This document shows positions 36,660 to 49,838 of a stretch of DNA of 64,000 nt, piece after piece. The translations under genes were made by a program, and so were the position numbers. Location of the stretch: contig OY756972.1 in the NCBI GenBank assembly GCA_963580455.1, positions 1,751,001-1,815,000 of the forward strand. Direction: 5' to 3'. Source of the DNA: Euonymus europaeus. Lineage: Eukaryota > Streptophyta > Magnoliopsida > Celastrales > Celastraceae. Under the pieces are notes generated by a model. That model did not search any database. It worked only from the letters and a program-made list of their open reading frames with translations, and was not told the DNA's origin. Each line of letters begins with the position of its first letter. The first letter of the stretch is position 1.

Positions 36660-37880
36660 GAGCTTTACGATCCTGGAATTTCGGATTTTGATTTCAGAAC
36701 TCGTGGCTAGTTGGTCTCGTTTCACCTAGTTAGCCGCGAAGTGTGGTTTCTTTACGTAAGCGATTTTATGAATATCCGTTGACTCCGAGTTCTGAATTCG
36801 GCGATTTTTAGCTTGATTTCACACTACTTTTCGAGCTCTACGATCCTGGCATTTCGGATTTTGAATTCAGAACTCGTGGCTAGTAGGTCTCGATTCACCT
36901 ATTTAGCCGCGAAATGTGGTTTCTTTACGTAAACGGTTTTTTGAATATCCGTTGACTCGGAGTTCTGAATTCGGTGATTTTTAGCTTCATTTCGCACTAC
37001 TTTTCGAGCTCAACAATCTAGGATTTTTGGATTTTGATTTCAGAACTCGTGGCTAGTTGGTCTCGTTTCACCTAGTTAGCCGCGAAGTGTGGTTTCTTTA
37101 CGTAAACAGTTTTATGAATATCCGTTGACTCCGAGTTCTGAATTCGGTGATTTTTAGCTTGATTTCACACTACTTTTCGAGCTCTACGATCCTGGAGTTT
37201 CGGATTTTGATTTCAGAACTCGTGGCTAGTTGGTCTCGTTTCACCTAGTTAGCCGCGAAATGTGGTTTCTTTACGTAAACGGTTTTATGAATATCCGTTG
37301 ACTCCGAGTTCTGAATTCGGTGATTTTTAGCTTGATTTCACTCTACTTTTCGAGCTCTACGATCCTGGCTTTTCGGATTTTGATTTCATAACTCGTGGCT
37401 AGTAGGTATCGTTTCACCTAGTTAGCCGCGAAATGTGGTTTCTTTACGTAAACGGTTTTAAGAATGTCCGTTGACTCCGAGTTCTGAATTCGGTGATTTT
37501 TAGCTTGATTTCACACTACTTTTCGAGCTCTACGATCCTGGAATTTCGGATTTTGATTTCAGAACTCGTGGCTAGTTGGTCTCGTTTCACCTAGTCAGCC
37601 GCGAAGTGTGGTTTCTTTACGTAAGCGATTTTATGAATATCCGTTGACTCCGAGTTTTGAATTCGGCGATTTTTAGCTTGATTTCACACTACTTTTCGAG
37701 CTCTACGATCCTGGCATTTCGGATTTTGAATTCAGAACTCGTGGCTAGTAGGTCTCGATTCACCTATTTAGCCGCGAAATGTGGTTTCTTTACGTAAACG
37801 GTTTTCTGAATATCCGTTGACTCGGAGTTCTGAATTCGGTGATTTTTAGCTTCATTTCGCACAACTTTTCGAGCTCAACA
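36660..37880. repeat. 5-monomer (865-bp) repeat with block 3-like units
   Basis: Monomers with gtaagcgatttt, gaattcggcgat, ttttgaattcag, ctcgattcacctattta, ttgactcggag and ttcatttcgcac recur at 865 bp. The ctcaacaat marker (caaca) lies at 37,011 and 37,876. Spellings such as cgcac, ctcaacaat and ctcgattc otherwise belong to block 3, about 20 kb to the right, so these look like islands of that family inside block 2. Confidence 0.8.
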
Positions 37881-38970
37881 ATCCTGGGATTTCGGATTTT
37901 GATTTCAGAACACGTGGCTAGTAGGTCTTGTTTCACCTAGTTAGCCGCGAAATGTGGTTTCTTTACGTAAACAGTTTTATGAATATCTGTTGACTCCGAG
38001 TTCTGAATTCAGTGATTTTTAGCTTGATTTCACACTACTTTTCGAGCTCTACAATCCTTGCGTTTCGGATTTTGATTTCAGAACTCGTGTATAGTTGGTC
38101 TCGTTTCACCTATTTAGCCGCGAAGTGTGGTTTCTTTACGTAAACAGTTTTATGAATATCCGTTGACTCCGAGTTCTGAATTCGGTGATTTTTAGCTTGA
38201 TTTCACACTACTTTTCGAGCTCTACAATCCATGGTTTTTGGATTTTGATTTCAGAACTCGTGGCTAGTTGGTCTCGTTTCACCTAGTTAGCCGCGAAGTG
38301 TGGTTTCTTTACGTAAACAGTTTTATGAATATCCTTTGACTCCGAGTTCTGAATTCGGTGATTTTTAGCTTGATTTCACACTACTTTTCGAGCTCTACGA
38401 TCCTGGAGTTTCGGATTTTGATTTCAGAACTCGTGGCTAGTTGGTCTCGTTTCACCTAGTTAGCCGCGAAATGTGGTTTCTTTACGTAAACGGTTTTATG
38501 AATATCCGTTGACTCCGAGTTCTGAATTCGGTGATTTTTAGCTTGATTTCACACTACTTTTCGAGCTCTAAAATCCTGGATTTTCGGATTTCGATTTCAG
38601 AACTAGGGGCTAGTAGGTCTCGTTTCATCTAGTTAGCCGCGAAATGTGGTTTCTTTACGTAAACGGTTTTATGAATATCCGTTGACTCCGAGTTCTGAAT
38701 TCGGTGATTTTTAGCTTGATTTCACTCTACTTTTCGAGCTCTACGATCCTGGCATTTCGGATTTTGATTTCATAACTCGTGGCTAGTAGGTCTCGTTTCA
38801 CCTAGTTAGCCGCGAAATGTGGTTTCTTTACGTAAACGGTTTTATGAATATCCGTTGACTCCGAGTTCTCAATTCGGTGGTTTTTAGCTTGATTTCACAC
38901 TACTTTTCGAGCTTTACAATCCTGGCATTTCGGATTTTGATTTCAGAACTCGTGGCTAGTAGGTCTCGTT
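37717..38970. repeat. 29-monomer (5,017-bp) dispersed duplication, left copy
   Basis: This stretch of about 1.25 kb matches 42,734-43,990. Markers are ttttgaattcag with ctcgattc, ctcaacaatcctgggattt (caaca at 37,876 and 42,893), cacgtggctagtaggtcttg, aatccttgcg, cgtgtatag (gtgt at 38,087 and 43,104), ccatgg and aactagggg. The offset is exactly 29 x 173 bp, so phase is kept over 5 kb. Confidence 0.83.
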
Positions 38971-40854
38971 TCACCTAGTTAGCCGCGAAATGTGGTTTCT
39001 TTACGTAAACGGTTTTATGAATATCCATTAACTCTGAGTTCTGAATTCGGTGATTTTTAGCTTGATTTCACACTACTTTTCGAGCTCTACGATCCTGGAG
39101 TTTCAGATTTTGATTTCAGAACTCGTGGCTAGTTGGTCTCGTTTCACCTAGTTAGCCGCGAAATGTGGTTTCTTTACGTAAACAGTTTTATGAATATCCG
39201 TTGACTCCGAGTTCTGAATTCGTTGATTTTTAGCTTGATTTCACACTACTTTTCGAGCTCTACAATCCTGGAATTTCGGATTTTGATTTTAGAACTCGTG
39301 GCTAGTAGGTCTCATTTCACCTAGTTAGGCGCGAAATGTGGTTTCTTTACGTAAACGGTTTTATGAATATCCGTTGACTCCGAGTTCTGAATTCGGTGAT
39401 TTTTAGCTTGATTTCACACTACTTTTCGAGCTCTACAATCCAGGGTTTTTGGATTTTGATTTCAGAACTCGTGTATAGTTGGTCTCGTTTCACCTATTTA
39501 GCCGCGAAGTGTGGTTTCTTTACGTAAACAGTTTTATGAATATCCGTTGACTCCGAGTTCTGAATTCGGTGATTTTTAGCTTGATTTCACACTACTTTTC
39601 GAGCTCTACAATCCATCGTTTTTGGATTTTGATTTCAGAACTCGTGGCTAGTTGGTCTCGTTTCACCTAGTTAGCCGCGAAGTGTGGTTTCTTTACGTAA
39701 ACAGTTTTATGAATATCCTTTGACTCCGAGTTCTGAATTCGGTGATTTTTAGCTTGATTTCACACTACTTTTCGAGCTCTACGATCCTGGAGTTTCGGAT
39801 TTTGATTTCAGAACTCGTGGCTAGTTGGTCTCGTTTCACCTAGTTAGCCGCGAAATGTGGTTTCTTTACGTAAACGGTTTTATGAATATCCGTTGACTCC
39901 GAGTTCTGAATTCGGTGATTTTTAGCTTGATTTCACACTACTTTTCGAGCTCTAAAATCCTGGGTTTTCGGATTTCGATTTCAGAACTAGGGGCTAGTAG
40001 GTCTCGTTTCATCTAGTTAGCCGCGAAATGTGGTTTCTTTACGTAAACGGTTTTATGAATATCCGTTGACTCCGAGTTCTGAATTCGGTGATTTTTAGCT
40101 TGATTTCACTCTACTTTTCGAGCTCTACGATCCTGGCATTTCGGATTTTGATTTCATAACTCGTGGCTAGTAGGTCTCGTTTCACCTAGTTAGCCGCGAA
40201 ATGTGGTTTCTTTACGTAAACGGTTTTATGAATATCCGTTGACTCCGAGTTCTCAATTCGGTGGTTTTTAGCTTGATTTCACACTACTTTTCGAGCTTTA
40301 CAATCCTGGCATTTCGGATTTTGATTTCAGAACTCGTGGCTAGTAGGTCTCGTTTCACCTAGTTAGCCGCGAAATGTGGTTTCTTTACGTAAACGGTTTT
40401 ATGAATATCCATTAACTCTGAGTTCTGAATTCGGTGATTTTTAGCTTGATTTCACACTACTTTTCGAGCTCTACGATCCTGGAGTTTCGGATTTTGATTT
40501 CAGAACTCGTGGCTAGTTGGTCTCGTTTCACCTAGTTAGCCGCGAAATGTGGTTTCTTTACGTAAACAGTTTTATGAATATCCGTTGACTCCGAGTTCTG
40601 AATTCGTTGATTTTTAGCTTGATTTCACACTACTTTTCGAGCTCTACAATCCTGGAATTTCGGATTTTGATTTTAGAACTCGTGGCTAGTAGGTCTCATT
40701 TCACCTAGTTAGGCGCGAAATGTGGTTTCTTTACGTAAACGGTTTTATGAATATCCGTTGACTCCGAGTTCTGAATTCGGTGATTTTTAGCTTGATTTCA
40801 CACTACTTTTCGAGCTCTACAATCCAGGGTTTTTGGATTTTGATTTCAGAACTC
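38075..40854. repeat. 8-monomer (1,384-bp) tandem duplication
   Basis: 38,075-39,470 repeats at 39,459-40,854. Shared markers are cgtgtatagttgg (gtgt at 38,087 and 39,471), gcgaagtg, atcctttgac, aactaggggctag with catctag, cataactcg, ctcaattcggtgg, ccattaactctg (39,025 and 40,409), ttcgttgat and gttaggcgcg. Only a few differences were noticed: ccatgg against ccatcg, ctggatttt against ctgggtttt, and cagatttt against cggatttt. It looks recent. Confidence 0.88.
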
Positions 40855-42733
40855 GTGGCTAGTTGGTCTCGTTTCACCTAGTTAGCCGCGAAGTGTGGTT
40901 TCTTTACGTAAACAGTTTTATGAATATCCTTTGACTCCGAGTTCTGAATTCGGTGATTTTTAGCTTGATTTCACACTACTTTTTGAGCTCTACGATCCTG
41001 GAGTTTCGGATTTTGATTTCAGAACTCGTGGCTAGTTGGTCTCATTTCACCTAGTTAGCCGCGAAATGTGGTTTCTTTACGTAAACGGTTTTATGAATAT
41101 CCGTTGACTCCGAGTTCTGAATTCGGTGATTTTTAGCTTGATTTCACACTACTTTTCGAGCTCTACAATCCAGGGTTTTTGGATTTTGATTTCAGAACTC
41201 GTGGCTAGTTGGTCTCGTTTCACCTAGTTAGCCGCGAAGTGTGGTTTCTTTACGTAAACAGTTTTATGAATATCCGTTGACTCCGAGTTCTGAATTCGGT
41301 GATTTTTAGCTTGATTTCACACTACTTTTCGAGCTCTACGATCCTGGAGTTTCGGATTTTGATTTCAGAACTCGTGGCTAGTTAGTCTCGTTTCACCTAG
41401 TTAGCCGCGAAATGTGGTTTCTTTACGTAAACGGTTTTATGAATATCCGTTGACTCCGAGTTCTGAATTCGGTGATTTTTAGCTTGATTTCACTCTACTT
41501 TTCGAGCTCTACGATCCTGGCTTTTCGGATTTTGATTTCATAACTCGTGGCTAGTAGGTCTCGTTTCACCTAGTTAGCCGCGAAATGTGGTTTCTTTTCG
41601 TAAACGGTTTTAAGAATATCCGTTGACTCCGAGTTCTGAATTCGGTGATTTTTAGCTTGATTTCACACTACTTTTCGAGCTCTACGATCCTGGAGTTTCG
41701 GATTTTGATTTCAGAACTCGTGGCTGGTTGGTCTCGTTTCACCTAGTTAGCCGCGAAATGTGGTTTCTTTACGTAAACGGTTTTATGAATATCCGTTGAC
41801 TCCGAGTTCTGAATTCGGTGATTTTTAGCTTGATTTCACACTACTTTTCGAGCTCTACGATCCTGGAGTTTCGGATTTTGATTTCAGAACTTGTGGCTAG
41901 TTGGTCTCGTTTCACCTAGTTAGCCGCGAAGTCTGGTTTCTTTACGTAAGCGATTTTAAGAATATCCGTTGACTCCGAGTTCTGAATTCGGTGATTTTTA
42001 GCTTGATTTCACACTACTTTTCGAGCTCTAAAATCCTGGGTTTTCGGATTTCGATTTCAGAACTAGGGGCTAGTAGGTCTCGTTTCATCTAGTTAGCCGC
42101 GAAATGTGGTTTCTTTACGTAAACGGTTTTATGAATATCCGTTGACTCCGAGTTCTGAATTCGGTGATTTTTAGCTTGATTTCACTCTACTTTTCGAGCT
42201 CTACGATCCTGGCATTTCGGATTTTGATTTCATAACTCGTGGCTAGTAGGTCTCGTTTCACCTAGTTAGCCGCGAAATGTGGTTTCTTTACGTAAACGGT
42301 TTTATGAATATCCGTTGACTCCGAGTTCTCAATTCGGTGATTTTTAGCTTGATTTCACACTACTTTTCGAGCTTTACAATCCTGGCATTTCGGATTTTGA
42401 TTTCAAAACTCGTGGCTAGTAGGTCTCGTTTCACCTAGTTAGCCGCGAAATGTGGTTTCTTTACGTAAACGGTTTTATGAATATCCATTAACTCTGAGTT
42501 CTGAATTCGGTGATTTTTAGCTTGATTTCACACTACTTTTCGAGCTCTACGATCCTGGAGTTTTGGATTTTGATTTCAGAACTCGTGGCTAGTTGGTCTC
42601 GTTTCACCTAGTTAGCCGCGAAATGTGGTTTCTTTACGTAAACAGTTTTATGAATATCCGTTGACTCCGAGTTCTGAATTCGTTGATTTTTAGCTTGATT
42701 TCACACTACTTTTCGAGCTCTAAAATCCTGGAA

Positions 42734-43990
42734 TTTCGGATTTTGAATTCAGAACTCGTGGCTAGTAGGTCTCGATTCACCTATTTAGCCGCGAAATGTG
42801 GTTTCTTTACGTAAACGGTTTTCTGAATATCCGTTGACTGGGAGTTCTGAATTCGTTGATTTTTAGCTTCATTTCGCACTACTTTTCGAGCTCAACAATC
42901 CTGGGATTTCGGATTTTGATTTCAGAACACGTGGCTAGTAGGTCTTGTTTCACCTAGTTAGCCGCGAAATGTGGTTTCTTTACGTAAACGGTTTTATGAA
43001 TATCTGTTGACTCCGAGTTCTGAATTCAGTGATTTTTAGCTTGATTTCACACTACTTTTCGAGCTCTACAATCCTTGCGTTTCGGATTTTGATTTCAGAA
43101 CTCGTGTATAGTTGGTCTCGTTTCACCTATTTAGCCGCGAAGTGTGGTTTCTTTACGTAAACAGTTTTATGAATATCCGTTGACTCTGAGTTCTGAATTC
43201 GGTGATTTTTAGCTTGATTTCACACTACTTTTCGAGCTCTACAATCCATGGTTTTTGGATTTTGATTTCAGAACTCGTGGCTAGTTGGTCTCGTTTCACC
43301 TAGTTAGCCGCAAAGTGTGGTTTCTTTACGTAAACAGTTTTGTGAATATCCTTTGACTCCGAGTTCTGAATTCGGTGATTTTTAGCTTGATTTCACACTA
43401 CTTTTCGAGCTCTACGATCCTGGAGTTTCGGATTTTGATTTCAGAACTCGTGGCTAGTTGGTCTCGTTTCACCTAGTTAGCCGCGAAATGTGGTTTCTTT
43501 ACGTAAACGGTTTTATGAATATCCGTTGACTCCGAGTTCTGAATTCGGTGATTTTTAGCTTGATTTCACACTACTTTTCGAGCTCTAAAATCCTGGGTTT
43601 TCGGATTTCGATTTCAGAACTAGGGGCTAGTAGGTCTCGTTTCATCTAGTTAGCCGCGAAATGTGGTTTCTTTACGTAAACGGTTTTATGAATATCCGTT
43701 GACTCCGAGTTCTGAATTCGGTGATTTTTAGCTTGATTTCACTCTACTTTTCGAGCTCTACGATCCTGGCATTTCGGATTTTGATTTCATAACTCGTGGC
43801 TAGTAGGTCTCGTTTCACCTAGTTAGCCGCGAAATGTGGTTTCTTTACGTAAACGGTTTTATGAATATCCGTTGACTCCGAGTTCTCAATTCGGTGGTTT
43901 TTAGCTTGATTTCACACTACTTTTCGAGCTTTACAATACTGGCATTTCGGATTTTGATTTCAAAACTCGTGGCTAGTAGGTCTCGTTTCA
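42734..43990. repeat. 29-monomer (5,017-bp) dispersed duplication, right copy
   Basis: This is the partner of 37,717-38,970. Differences include ttgactggg against ttgactcgg, attcgttgat against attcggtgat, ccgcaaagtg, ttttgtgaat and aatactggc. The copy ends where gttaggcgcg and gtagacgg replace gttagccgcg and gtaaacgg. It is more diverged than the 1,384-bp duplication. Confidence 0.8.
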
Positions 43991-45429
43991 CCTAGTTAGG
44001 CGCGAAATGTGGTTTCTTTACGTAGACGGTTTTATGAATATCCGTTGACTCCGAGTTCTGAATTCGGTGATTTTTAGCTTGATTTCACACTACTTTTCGA
44101 GCTCTACAATCCAGGGTTTTTGGATTTTGATTTCAGAACTCGTGTATAGTTGGTCTCGTTTCACCTATTTAGCCGCGAAGTGTGGTTTCTTTACGTAAAC
44201 AGTTTTATGAATATCCGTTGACTCCGAGTTCTGAATTCGGTGATTTTTAGCTTGATTTCACACTACTTTTCGAGCTCTACAATCCATGGTTTTTGGATTT
44301 TGATTTCAGAACTCGTGGCTAGTTGGTCTCGTTTCACCTAGTTAGCCGCGAAGTGTGGTTTCTTTACGTAAACAGTTTTATGAATATCCTTTGACTCCGA
44401 GTTCTGAATTCGGTGATTTTTAGCTTGATTTCACACTACTTTTCGAGCTCTACGATCCTGGAGTTTCGGATTTTGATTTCAGAACTCGTGGCTAGTTGGT
44501 CTCGTTTCACCTAGTTAGCCGCGAAATGTGGTTTCTTTACGTAAACGGTTTTATGAATATCCGTTGACTCCGAGTTCTAAATTCGGTGATTTTTAGCTTG
44601 ATTTCACACTACTTTTCGAGCTCTAAAATCCTGGGTTTTCGGATTTCGATTTCAGAACTAGGGGCTAGTAGGTCTCGTTTCACCTATTTAGCCGCGAAAT
44701 GTGGTTTCTTTACGTAAACGGTTTTATGAATATCCGTTGACTCCGAGTTCTGAATTCGGTGATTTTTAGCTTGATTTCACACTACTTTTCGAGCTCTACG
44801 ATCCTGGCATTTCGGATTTTGATTTCAGAACACGTGGCTAGTAGGTCTCGTTTCACCTAGTTAGCCGCGAAATGTGGTTTCTTTACGTAAACGGTTTTAT
44901 GAATATCCGTTGACTCCGAGTTCTCAATTCGGTGGTTTTTAGCTTGATTTCACACTACTTTTCGAGCTCTACGATCCTGGAGTTTCGGATTTTGATTTCA
45001 GAACTCGTGGCTAGTTGGTCTCGTTTCACCTAGTTAGCCGCGAAGTGTGGTTTCTTTACGTAAACAGTTTTATGAATATCCGTTGACTCCGAGTTCTGAA
45101 TTCGGTGATTTTTAGCTTGATTTCACACTACTTTTCGAGCTCTACGATCCTGGAGTTTCGGATTTTGATTTCAAAACTCGTGGCTAGTTGGTCTCGTTTC
45201 ACCTAGTTAGCCGCGAAATGTGGTTTCTTTACGTAAACGGTTTTATGAATATCCGTTGACTCCGAGTTCTGAATTCGGTGATTTTTAGCTTGATTTCACT
45301 CTACTTTTCGAGCTCTACGATCCTGGCTTTTCGGATTTTGATTTCAGAACTCGTGGCTAGTTGGTTTCGTTTCACCTAGTTAGCCGCGAAATGTGGTTTC
45401 TTTACGTAAACGGTTTTATGAATATCCGT

Positions 45430-46100
45430 TGACTCCGAGTTCTGAATTCGGTGTTTTTTAGCTTGATTTCACTCCACTTTTCGAGCTCTACGATCCTAGA
45501 GTTTCGGATTTTGATTTCAGAACACGTGGCTAGTTGGTCTCGTTTCACCTAGTTAGCCGCGAAGTGTGGTTTCTTTACGTAAACAGTTTTATGAATATCC
45601 GTTGACTCCGAGTTCTGAATTCGGTGATTTTTAGCTTGATTTCACACTACTTTTCGAGCTCTACGATCCTGGAGTTTCGGATTTTGATTTCAGAACTCGT
45701 GGCTAGTTGGTCTCGTTTCACCTAGTTAGCCGCGAAATGTGGTTTCTTTACGTAAACGGTTTTATGAATATCGGTTGACTCCGAGTTCTGAATTCGGTGT
45801 TTTTTAGCTTGATTTCACTCTACTTTTCGAGCTCTACAATCCTGGAATTTCGGATTTTGATTTCAGAACTCGTGGCTAGTAGGTCTCGTTTCACCTAGTT
45901 AGCCGTGAAATGTGGTTTCTTTACGTAAACGGTTTTATGAATATCCGTTGACTCCGAGTTCTGAATTCGGTGATTTTTAGCTTGATTTCACACTACTTTT
46001 CGAGCTCTACGATCCTGGAGTTTCGGATTTTGATTTCAGAACTCGTGGCTAGTTGGTCTCGTTTCACCTAGTTAGCCACGAAATGTGGTTTCTTTACGTA
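45430..46100. repeat. Dimer-spaced ggtgtttttt monomers
   Basis: Two monomers share ggtgttttttagc (45,451 and 45,797, 346 bp apart) in place of ggtgatttttagc. They alternate with gcgaagtg units that carry aacacgtgg. This is a small local two-monomer duplication inside block 2. Confidence 0.65.
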
Positions 46101-47593
46101 AACGGTTTTATGAATATCCGTTGACTCCGAGTTCTGAATTCGGTGATTTTTAGCTTGATTTCACACTACTTTTCGAGCTCTACGATCCTGGAGTTTCGGA
46201 TTTTGATTTCAGAACACGTGGCTAGTTGGTCTCGTTTCACCTAGTTAGCCGCGAAGTGTGGTTTCTTTACGTAAACAGTTTTATGAATATCCGTTGACTC
46301 CGAGTTCTGAATTCGGTGATTTTTAGCTTGATTTCACACTACTTTTCGAGCTCTACGATCCTGGAGTTTCGGATTTTGATTTCAGAACTCGTGGCTAGTT
46401 GGTCTCGTTTCACCTAGTTAGCCGCAAAATGTGGTTTCTTTACGTAAACGTTTTTATGAATATTCGTTGACTCCGAGTTCTGAATTCGGTGATTTTTAGC
46501 TTGATTTCACTCTACTTTTCGAGCTCTACGATCCTGGCTTTTCGGATTTTGATTTCATAACTCGTGGCTAGTAGGTCTCGTTTCACCTAGTTAGCCGCGA
46601 AATGTGGTTTCTTTAAGTAAACGGTTTTAAGAATATCCGTTGACTCCGAGTTCTGAATTCGGTGATTTTTAGCTTGATTTCACACTACTTTTCGAGCTCT
46701 ACGATCCTGGAGTTTCAGATTTTGATTTCAGAACTCGTGGCTAGTTGGTCTCCTTTCACCTAGTTAGTCGCGAAATGTGGTTTCTTTACGTAAACGGTTT
46801 TATGAATATCCGTTGACTCCGAGTTCTGAATTCGGTGATTTTTAGCTTGATTTCACTCTACTTTTCGAGCTTTACAATCCTGGCATTTCGGATTTTGATT
46901 TCAGAACTTGTGGCTAGTAGGTCTTGTTTCACCTAGTTAGCCGCGAAATGTGGTTTCTTTACGTAAACGGTTTTATGAATATCCATTAACTCTGAGTTCT
47001 GAATTCGGTGATTTTTAGCTTGATTTCACACTACTTTTCGAGCTCTACGATCCTGGAGTTTCGGATTTTGATTTCTGAACCCGTGGCTAGTAGGTCTCGT
47101 TTCACCTAGTTATCCGCGAAATGTGGTTTCTTTACGTAAACGGTTTTAAGAATATCCGTTGACTCCGAGTTCTGAATTCGGTGATTTTTAGCTTGATTTC
47201 ACACTACTTTTCGAGCTCTACGATCCTGGAGTTTCGGATTTTGATTTCAGAACTCGTGGCTAGTTGGTCTCGTTTCATCTAGTTAGCCACGAAATGTGGT
47301 TTCTTTACGTAAACGGTTTTATGAATATCCGTTGACTCCGAGTTCTGAATTCGGTGATTTTTAGCTTGATTTCACTCTACTTTTCGAGCTCTACGATCCT
47401 GGCTTTTCGGATTTTGATTTCATAACTCGTGGTTAGTAGGTCTCGTTTCACCTAGTTAGCCGCGAAATGTGGTTTCTTTACGTAAACGGTTTTAAGAATA
47501 TCCGTTGACTCCGAGTTCTGAATTCGGTGATTTTTAGCTTGATTTCACACTACTTTTCGAGCTCTACGATCCTGGAGTTTCGGATTTTGATTT

Positions 47594-47765
47594 CAGAACT
47601 CGTGGCTAGTTGGTCTCGTTTCACCTAGTTAGCCGCGAAATGTGGTTTTTTACGTAAACGGTTTTATGAATATCCGTTGACTCCGAGTTCTGAATTCGGT
47701 GATTTTTAGCTTGATTTCACTCTACTTTTCGAGCTCTACGATCCTGCCTTTTCGGATTTTGATTT
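47594..47765 (+). repeat. 172-bp monomer, 1-bp deletion (gtggttttttacg)
   Basis: The c of gtggtttctttacg is missing, leaving a run of six t. The same deletion spelling is seen in units near 54.56, 54.91 and 57.67 kb. All are type A monomers, so this may be one event copied or repeated loss in the same short tract. Confidence 0.92.
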
Positions 47766-48284
47766 CATAACTCGTGGCTAGTAGGTCTCGTTTCACCTAG
47801 TTAGCCGCGAAATGTGGTTTCTTTACGTAAACGGTTTTAAGAATATCCGTTGACTCCGAGTTCTGAATTCGGTGATTTTTAGCTTGATTTCACACTACTT
47901 TTCGAGCTTTACAATCCTGGCATTTCGGATTTTGATTTCAAAACTCGTGGCTAGTAGGTCTCGTTTCACCTAGTTAGCCGCGAAATGTGGTTTCTTTACG
48001 TAAACGGTTTTATGAATATCCATTAACTCTGAGTTCTGAATTCGGTGATTTTTAGCTTGATTTCACACTACTTTTCGAGCTCTACGATCCTGGAGTTTCG
48101 GATTTTGATTTCAGAACTCGTGGCTAGTTGGTCTCGTTTCACCTAGTTAGCCGCGAAATGTGGTTTCTTTACGTAAACAGTTTTATGAATATCCGTTGAC
48201 TCCGAGTTCTGAATTCGTTGATTTTTAGCTTGATTTCACACTACTTTTCGAGCTCTAAAATCCTGGAATTTCGGATTTTGATTT

Positions 48285-48454
48285 TAGAACTCGTGGCTAG
48301 TAGGTCTCGTTTCACCTAGTTAGCCGCGAAATGTGGTTTCTTTACGTAAACGGTTTTATGAATATCCGTTGACTCCGAGTTCTGAATTCGGTGATTTTTA
48401 GCTTGATTTCTCACTACTCGAGCTCTACAATCCAGGGTTTTTGGATTTTGATTT
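48285..48454 (+). repeat. 170-bp monomer with a 3-bp deletion
   Basis: The unit reads tttctcactactcgagc where the norm is tttcacactacttttcgagc: three t lost and one a to t change. I saw no second copy. The block 2 spelling aatccaggg follows at once. Confidence 0.92.
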
Positions 48455-48863
48455 CAGAACTCGTGGCTAGTTGGTCTTGTTTCACCTAGTTAGCCGCGAA
48501 GTGTGGTTTCTTTATGTAAACAGTTTTATGAATATCCTTTGACTCCGAGTTCTGAATTCGTTGATTTTTAGCTTGATTTCACACTACTTTTCGAGCTCTA
48601 CGATCCTGGAGTTTCGGATTTTGATTTCAGAACTCGTGGCTAGTTGGTCTCGTTTCACCTAGTTAGCCGCGAAATGTGGTTTCTTTACGTAAACGGTTTT
48701 ATGAATATCCGTTGACTCCGATTTCTGAATTCGGTGATTTTTAGCTTGATTTCACTCTACTTTTCGAGCTCTACGATCCTGGCTTTTCGGATTTTGATTT
48801 CAGAACTCGTGGCTAGTTGGTCTCGTTTCACCTAGTTAGCCGCGAAATGTGGTTTCTTTACGT

Positions 48864-49555
48864 AAACGGTTTTAAGAATATCCGTTGACTCCGAGTTCTG
48901 AATTCGGTGATTTTTAGCTTGATTTCACACTACTTTTTGAGCTCTACGATCCTGGAGTTTCAGATTTTGATTTCAGAACTCGTGGCTAGTTGGTCTCATT
49001 TCACCTAGTTAGTCGCGAAATGTGGTTTCTTTACGTAAACGGTTTTATGAATATCCGTTGACTCCGAGTTCTGAATTCGGTGATTTTTAGCTTGATTTCA
49101 CACTACTTTTCGAGCTTTACAATCCTGGCATTTCGGATTTTGATTTCAGAAGTCGTGGCTAGTAGGTCTCGTTTCACCTAGTTAGCCGCGAAATGTGGTT
49201 TCTTTACGTAAACGGTTTTAAGAATATCCGTTGACTCCGAGTTCTGAATTCGGTGATTTTTAGCTTGATTTCACACTACTTTTTGAGCTCTACGATCCTG
49301 GAGTTTCAGATTTTGATTTCAGAACTCGTGGCTAGTTGGTCTCATTTCACCTAGTTAGTCGCGAAATGTGGTTTCTTTACGTAAACGGTTTTATGAATAT
49401 CCGTTGACTCCGAGTTCTGAATTCGGTGATTTTTAGCTTGATTTCACACTACTTTTCGAGCTTTACAATCCTGGCATTTCGGATTTTGATTTCAGAAGTC
49501 GTGGCTAGTAGGTCTCGTTTCACCTAGTTAGCCGCGAAATGTGGTTTCTTTACGT
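48864..49555. repeat. 2-monomer (346-bp) near-exact tandem duplication
   Basis: Two monomers, C with ctcatttc and gttagtcgcg and the next with ctttacaatcctggcattt and cagaagtcg, repeat at 346 bp with no difference noticed by eye. The cagaagtcg marker is at 49,147 and 49,493, both within the repeat. This is the smallest very recent duplication in the window. Confidence 0.87.
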
Positions 49556-49838
49556 AAACGGTTTTATGAATATCCATTAACTCTGAGTTCTGAATTCGGT
49601 GATTTTTAGCTTGATTTCACACTACTTTTCGAGCTCTACGATCCTGGAGTTTCGGATTTTGATTTCAGAACACGTGGCTAGTAGGTCTCGTTTCACCTAG
49701 TTAGCCGCGAAATGTGGTTTCTTTACGTAAACGGTTTTAAGAATATCCGTTGACTCCGAGTTCTGAATTCGGTGATTTTTAGCTTGATTTCACACTACTT
49801 TTCGAGCTCTACGATCCTGGAGTTTCGGATTTTGATTT

